This document shows, in pieces, positions 60,379-64,000 of a stretch of 64,000 bases of DNA. Made by a program: the position numbers and the translations under genes. The notes beneath the pieces were generated by a model. The model was given only the letters and a program-made list of their open reading frames with translations. It made no database searches and had not been told where the DNA came from. Position 1 is the stretch's first letter. Each line of letters opens with the position of its first letter. Source of the DNA: Cryobacterium soli. Its GTDB lineage: Bacteria; Actinomycetota; Actinomycetes; Actinomycetales; Microbacteriaceae. The stretch is taken from contig NZ_CP030033.1 of NCBI RefSeq assembly GCF_003611035.1, positions 3,968,001 through 4,032,000 on the forward strand, written 5' to 3'.

Positions 60379-61896
60379 TCAGAAGGGCGGGGGTTGGCCG
60401 GTTTCAGGCTTCGCGGTCTCACCCCTGTCGCCCGCGGCCGGTTGCCCGGGCGGAGACGGTTTAGTCGCGGACGGGTTCAACGCGGCGCGGACGAGGTCGT
60501 GGGCGCGGGGGTTTGTGTAGGTCTTGCCGCCGGGGGTGGTCCAGGTGAGGGTGCCGTCGGGGGCTTGTCGGGTGCTGAAGATGCTTTGGTGTTTGAGGCG
60601 GTGGTCAGGTCGGCAGAGGCTGACGAGGTTGTCGGCGTTGGTGGGGCCGCCGGTGTTCCAGGCTTGGGTGTGGTCGATCTCGCTGTAGACGGCTTGCCGG
60701 TTGCAGCCGGGGGTTTGGCAGGTGTTGTCGCGGATCTGCACGTACCGGCGGAGATCCGCCGGCGGGTTGTGCGACTCCCGGTCGACGGAGAGGATGGTCC
60801 CGGTGTGCGGGTGGGTGAGGATGCGGGTGAAACTCGTCGCCGTACCGGTGAGCTTCCGGGCGGTCTCGAGGTCGATGGGTCCGTAGCCGTCGAGGATCGC
60901 CGGTTGGTCGCTGTGCCCGAGGAGGGTGAGCACCGGGACGGTGATGTGCACGGTGCCGCGGATGCCGCGGCCGAGTTTTCCGCCGGGGCCGATGCCGTCC
61001 AGCAGCAGGTCGCGGTAGGTGTCGGCGCGGCGCTGGTCGCGGGAGCGGCAGACGATCGCGTCGGGCCGCGGCGCGGTGAACGCAGCGCCGGGCGCGGCGC
61101 CGGTGGTCTCGCTGGTCGTGACGTCGGCTTCTGCGTCGTCGTTGAGGGTTTTCGCGATCTGGGTGAGGCGTTCGTAGATCGCCTGGGCTTCGTCGGCCTT
61201 CAGATAGGCGTTGAGCCAGGACATTCCGTTGATGTCTGGTCGAAGCACGACCCGGCGCTCGCGCATACCCGCGTTGACACGGTCCTGCAAGGGGATGGGG
61301 TGGAGGGATTCCAGGAGTTCCCGGGCGACCTTGGCGAACTTGCCGGGATTGAGCTTCTCGGCCGCGGTCAGCGTCATCTCTTCCAGTCGCGGCAGCACAT
61401 GCTCGGGCAGGTCCACCGGAAGCGATGCCGTGACCTCCATCATCTTCATGACGTGACCCCAGCCGATCCGGCCCTCGGCCAGAGCCCGGTGGAACAGGGG
61501 GAGTTGCTCTGTGAAGCGGGCGGCGTCACAGATCATCATCGCCGCGGTTTGGAAGTTCATCCGCAGCGCGCAGCCGACCTCGGCCGCCATCGCCCGACGG
61601 GCGAGTTCCTCGTCGTCCCAGGCCGGGCCGTGTTTCTGGGTGTCGGGGTCGTTGCGGCCGGACTCGATCGGGTCACCGGCGAGGCCGGCGATGATCCACC
61701 GGTCGTGACCGAGCCGGTCCAGCTCGGCCAGCAAACGGGTGCGCTCGGCGTACGCGGCGGCGATGACCTTCGCGTTGGCGATCAGCGGGTCGATGACCGC
61801 GCTGATGGCTTCGGCGACAGGGTCGACGTAGTCGTCGGAGTACCCGTGGGGGGAGGGTTCCGGGGTGCTGTCTGGTGTGGCATTCGAGGTGGCCAT
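60379..61896 (-). CDS. DUF222 / HNH endonuclease-domain protein (second copy)
   Basis: 505 residues from the ATG at 61896; an ATG at 61932 would add 12 residues, and neither has a clear ribosome site. DUF222 spans about 30-330, and the C-terminal HNH has RDNTCQTPGCNRQA (zinc cysteines), EIDHTQAWNTGGPTNADN and LVSLCRPDHRLKHQ. The middle His of the motif is DH rather than HH, but the pattern is that of an active HNH fold. It is only distantly similar to the copy at 12.1 kb, so the pair did not arise by recent duplication. Confidence 0.88.
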   Translation of the reverse strand: MATSNATPDSTPEPSPHGYSDDYVDPVAEAISAVIDPLIANAKVIAAAYAERTRLLAELDRLGHDRWIIAGLAGDPIESGRNDPDTQKHGPAWDDEELARRAMAAEVGCALRMNFQTAAMMICDAARFTEQLPLFHRALAEGRIGWGHVMKMMEVTASLPVDLPEHVLPRLEEMTLTAAEKLNPGKFAKVARELLESLHPIPLQDRVNAGMRERRVVLRPDINGMSWLNAYLKADEAQAIYERLTQIAKTLNDDAEADVTTSETTGAAPGAAFTAPRPDAIVCRSRDQRRADTYRDLLLDGIGPGGKLGRGIRGTVHITVPVLTLLGHSDQPAILDGYGPIDLETARKLTGTATSFTRILTHPHTGTILSVDRESHNPPADLRRYVQIRDNTCQTPGCNRQAVYSEIDHTQAWNTGGPTNADNLVSLCRPDHRLKHQSIFSTRQAPDGTLTWTTPGGKTYTNPRAHDLVRAALNPSATKPSPPGQPAAGDRGETAKPETGQPPPF

Positions 61897-62015
61897 AGGG
61901 ACAGTGAAGCACCGGCCACCGACACCGTGCATCCCAATGAATCAGCGGTGGAGAACCCGAAAACTTCGTCGCCTGTGGAGGAGCGGTGGTGCTGGATCGC
62001 GGGTCTCCCGTGGCC

Positions 62016-62032
62016 GACGCCCACGAGGCGTC
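62016..62032 (-). terminator. Short hairpin at the DksA-like stop codon
   Basis: GACGCC (62016-62021) and GGCGTC (62027-62032) form a perfect 6-base stem with a 5-base loop overlapping the stop codon of the DksA-like gene. It may end the transcript that begins with the molybdopterin gene to the right. Confidence 0.4.
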
Positions 62033-62390
62033 AGCCCTGTTCCCGGGCGCAGTCGATGCAGAGCTCGGCGGCCGGGCGGGCCTCCAGCCGTTCGCGGCCG
62101 ATGGGTTCGCCCCGGCGCAGGCACAGACCGTAGCTGCCGTCGTCGATGCGGGCGAGGGCTGCGTCGATGGCGGCCAGGGCAACGGTCAGTTCGGCATGCA
62201 CCCCCGCCCGCAACGACCACTCGTCCGAGAGGGTCGGACCCTCCGGATCGTGCTCGTCGTCGGCATCCGCCCCGCTGCGTGCGGCGCGCACATCGGCCAG
62301 GCTCGCGCCTTGCCGGGCCAGCTCCTCCTCCAGCTCGGCTCGGCGCTGCCGCAGCAGCCCGGCGAAGTGGACCCTATCGGGGGCGTTCAT
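62031..62390 (-). CDS. TraR/DksA-family protein with an incomplete zinc finger
   Basis: 119 residues from the ATG at 62390. A long helical N-terminal part (RVHFAGLLRQRRAELEEELA), an acidic loop (SGADADDEHDPEGPTLSD) and the C-terminal finger YGLCLRRGEPIGRERLEARP then ELCIDCAREQG are those of the DksA/TraR group, which enter the RNA polymerase channel and modulate initiation. The first zinc pair is CLRR instead of CxxC, so one of four ligands is missing; the second pair (CIDC) is intact. It begins 2 bases after the molybdopterin gene and is probably co-transcribed with it. Confidence 0.87.
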   Translation of the reverse strand: MNAPDRVHFAGLLRQRRAELEEELARQGASLADVRAARSGADADDEHDPEGPTLSDEWSLRAGVHAELTVALAAIDAALARIDDGSYGLCLRRGEPIGRERLEARPAAELCIDCAREQG

Positions 62391-62392
62391 CG

Positions 62393-63994
62393 TCAGGACA
62401 CCGAGACGCTGATCTGGTGCAGGCCGGTGGCGCCGTCCGGCACCACATCGGCGGTCTTGCTGGTCTGCACCTCGCCGTTGGCGTCGGTGGCGCGCACCCG
62501 CAGGGTGTGCGAACCCGCGGTGGCCGGCCAGTCCCAGCGCCACTGGCGCCAGGTGTCCACCGAGATCGCGTCGGCCAGCGTGGCCGCGTTCCAGTCGCCG
62601 TCGTCGACCTGCACGTCCACGGCCGAGATGCCCACGTGCTGGCTCCACGCCACCCCGGCGACCGTGACAGCGCCCGCGGAGACCGTCGCGTTGTCCCGGG
62701 GCACGTCGACGCGGGAGGACAGCTTCACCGGACCCTTCTCCGACCAGCCGCGGCCGGTCCAGTACGCCGTCTCCGTGTCGAATCGGGTGACCACGAGCTC
62801 GGTGACCCACTTGGTGGCCGACACGTACCCGTAGAGACCGGGCACGACCATCCGCACCGGGTAGCCGTGCTCGAGCGGAAGCGGGTCGCCGTTCATGCCC
62901 ACCGCGAGGATGGCGTTGCGGTCGTCGGTGAGGGCCTCGATCGGGGTGCTCGCCGTCCAGCCGTCCTGGCTGCGGGAGAGCACCATGTCGGCCTCGGCGA
63001 GCGGCACGGCCCGTGCGAGCAGCTCACGGATCGGGTAGCCGAGCCAGACCGCGTTGCCGATCAGGTCGCCGCCCACGTAGTTCGACACGCAGGTGAGCGT
63101 GGTCGTGCTCTCCTCCAGCGGCAGGGCCAGCAGCTGGGCGAAGTCGATCTGCACCTCGTTCTCCACCAGGCCGCTGATCTTCAGCGTCCAGGTGGACGGG
63201 TCGATGCGCGGCACGGCCAGGGCGGTGTCGATGCGGTAGAAGTCGGCGTTGGGGGTGATGATCGGCGACAGGCCGTCGATGTCGAACGACGCCCCGGCCG
63301 GAACGGGAGTGCCGGGCACGGCCGCCGCCGGCAGGGTGAACAGCGCCCGCGCGGCATCCGCGGCCCGGGTGCCCGCGGTCATCAGCTGCCCGGCGATCGC
63401 CGAGATCACGCCGATCCCGGCACCCGCACCGGTGTAGGCCAGAAACCGCCGCCGGTCCATCGCCGCACGCGACGCCGCCGCCGGGGTGACGGATGCGGGG
63501 CGGCCGGTTACTGCCGCTGCCGCCGCCGCCGCCGCCGCCGCGGCAGCGGCGGGCGCCTCGCTCGCGTGCAGACGGGTGGTGAGCATGGTCAGCAGCGTGG
63601 CGGCGACACCCGCGGCCACCACCGGCGGCACGGCATCGAGCGGTGCGGCTCCGGCACGGGTGAGGGCGGCGGCCAGTGCCACCAGGCCCACGGCGATCAC
63701 CAGGAACCGGCCCAGCGGTGGCCGGCGGTATTCGAGCAGCCCGGCGAAAGCGGCCAGCACCGCCGCGACCACGGCGATGCAGACGATCAGGACAACCTTG
63801 TCCGCCGTGCCGAACAGGCTGATGACCAGCTCTTTGAGCCAAGCCGGTGCGAGGTCGATGAGAAGCGAGCCCACCACGATCACCGGGCTGGCGCCGGGGG
63901 CGAGCAGCGCGGCGGCGAACTCCGCCAGGCCGAAGCCGGCGATGACGGCCGCGAGCCCGGCAACGGCAGGCAACCACCGGGCTCCCGGGCGCAC
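62393..63994 (-). CDS. Membrane-anchored molybdopterin oxidoreductase (may extend beyond the right edge)
   Basis: At least 533 residues; a GTG at 63994 is a plausible start, but the frame is open to the window edge. About five membrane segments (for example FLVIAVGLVALAAALTRAGA) are followed by an alanine-rich linker, then MDRRRFLAYTGAGAGIGV, and a SUOX-type molybdopterin domain on the outer side: TLTCVSNYVGGDLIGNAVWL (molybdenum Cys), GYPVRMVVPGLYGYVSATKW, and a C-terminal dimerisation domain (AVDVQVDDGDWNAATL). Bacterial relatives are called molybdopterin-dependent oxidoreductases of the sulfite oxidase family. It may act on a reduced sulfur or chlorine-oxyanion compound. Confidence 0.85.
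   Translation of the reverse strand: MRPGARWLPAVAGLAAVIAGFGLAEFAAALLAPGASPVIVVGSLLIDLAPAWLKELVISLFGTADKVVLIVCIAVVAAVLAAFAGLLEYRRPPLGRFLVIAVGLVALAAALTRAGAAPLDAVPPVVAAGVAATLLTMLTTRLHASEAPAAAAAAAAAAAAAVTGRPASVTPAAASRAAMDRRRFLAYTGAGAGIGVISAIAGQLMTAGTRAADAARALFTLPAAAVPGTPVPAGASFDIDGLSPIITPNADFYRIDTALAVPRIDPSTWTLKISGLVENEVQIDFAQLLALPLEESTTTLTCVSNYVGGDLIGNAVWLGYPIRELLARAVPLAEADMVLSRSQDGWTASTPIEALTDDRNAILAVGMNGDPLPLEHGYPVRMVVPGLYGYVSATKWVTELVVTRFDTETAYWTGRGWSEKGPVKLSSRVDVPRDNATVSAGAVTVAGVAWSQHVGISAVDVQVDDGDWNAATLADAISVDTWRQWRWDWPATAGSHTLRVRATDANGEVQTSKTADVVPDGATGLHQISVSVS
63511..63553 (-). repeat. GCC-type trinucleotide tract coding for polyalanine
   Basis: A near-uninterrupted run of GCC/GCG/GCT triplets codes on the minus strand for about a dozen alanines in the linker between the membrane part and the molybdopterin domain. 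Length change by slippage would stay in frame. Confidence 0.75.
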
Positions 63995-64000
63995 CGCAGA

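Noticed and set aside
12065..61896. The two DUF222/HNH genes as ends of one mobile element
   Set aside because: The proteins are only distantly similar, lie on opposite strands 48 kb apart, and the genes between them are ordinary chromosomal ones.

Overview
The window is a gene-dense, very GC-rich stretch of chromosome. The gene content points to an actinobacterium of the Microbacteriaceae type (Cryobacterium, Leifsonia or Microbacterium relatives): two DUF222/HNH (13E12-type) genes, DUF2510, DUF2834, Pr6Pr, MarP and CYTH-CHAD proteins, a fruR-fruK-fruA-ptsI-ptsH block, and many GTGA/ATGA stop-start overlaps. This placement is inferred from family content; no rRNA marker is present. I see no rRNA or tRNA gene, CRISPR array, insertion sequence, prophage module or replication origin. 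No gap between genes exceeds about 230 bases. Almost all the DNA codes for protein, and most genes are housekeeping or small regulated cassettes.

Layout. 1-5.3 kb: end of a superfamily 1 helicase, a MarR regulator with a small A1S_2505-like protein, a divergent NADP-binding oxidoreductase under an evident MarR operator, and a large SNF2 helicase. 5.4-15.4 kb: a GyrI-like protein, a membrane GGDEF-EAL c-di-GMP enzyme, oligopeptidase B, a lipoprotein, the first DUF222/HNH gene between palindromic repeats, a HAD phosphatase and a DUF2510 membrane protein. 15.4-21.2 kb: a CYTH-CHAD protein, a second MarR regulator divergent from a TspO-like/MFS pair, and an FHA protein with a small partner. 21.4-27.4 kb: the fructose PTS operon on the minus strand, with a promoter and an ideal terminator.

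27.4-39 kb: an AbiEi-like protein, an SDR, the sbcD-sbcC pair, a membrane-anchored PDZ serine protease, DUF2834, a phosphatase-like protein without its catalytic residues, a Pr6Pr protein and a polar amino-acid (cystine-like) ABC importer. 39-45.3 kb: an ADP-ribosylglycohydrolase-family protein with a damaged metal site converges on a RecQ helicase fused to a phosphoribosyltransferase-like domain, followed by a PPOX flavoprotein and a GH65 phosphorylase. 45.4-53.2 kb: M18 aminopeptidase, SulP transporter, MerR regulator with a coupled membrane protein, MpaB-like protein, MenC and DUF429. 53.3-64 kb: a sugar porter, RNase HI, a PLP decarboxylase, MarP, a three-gene oxidoreductase operon (molybdopterin protein, flavin reductase, DUF6510), an NTF2-like protein, the second DUF222/HNH gene, a DksA-like protein lacking one zinc ligand, and a second molybdopterin oxidoreductase running to the right edge.

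I did not find a clearly new multi-gene system. The points most worth a second look are the proteins with family folds but altered catalytic or metal residues (35.3, 39.1 and 62.0 kb), the RecQ fusion beside one of them, and several precise operator/promoter overlaps readable directly from the DNA.
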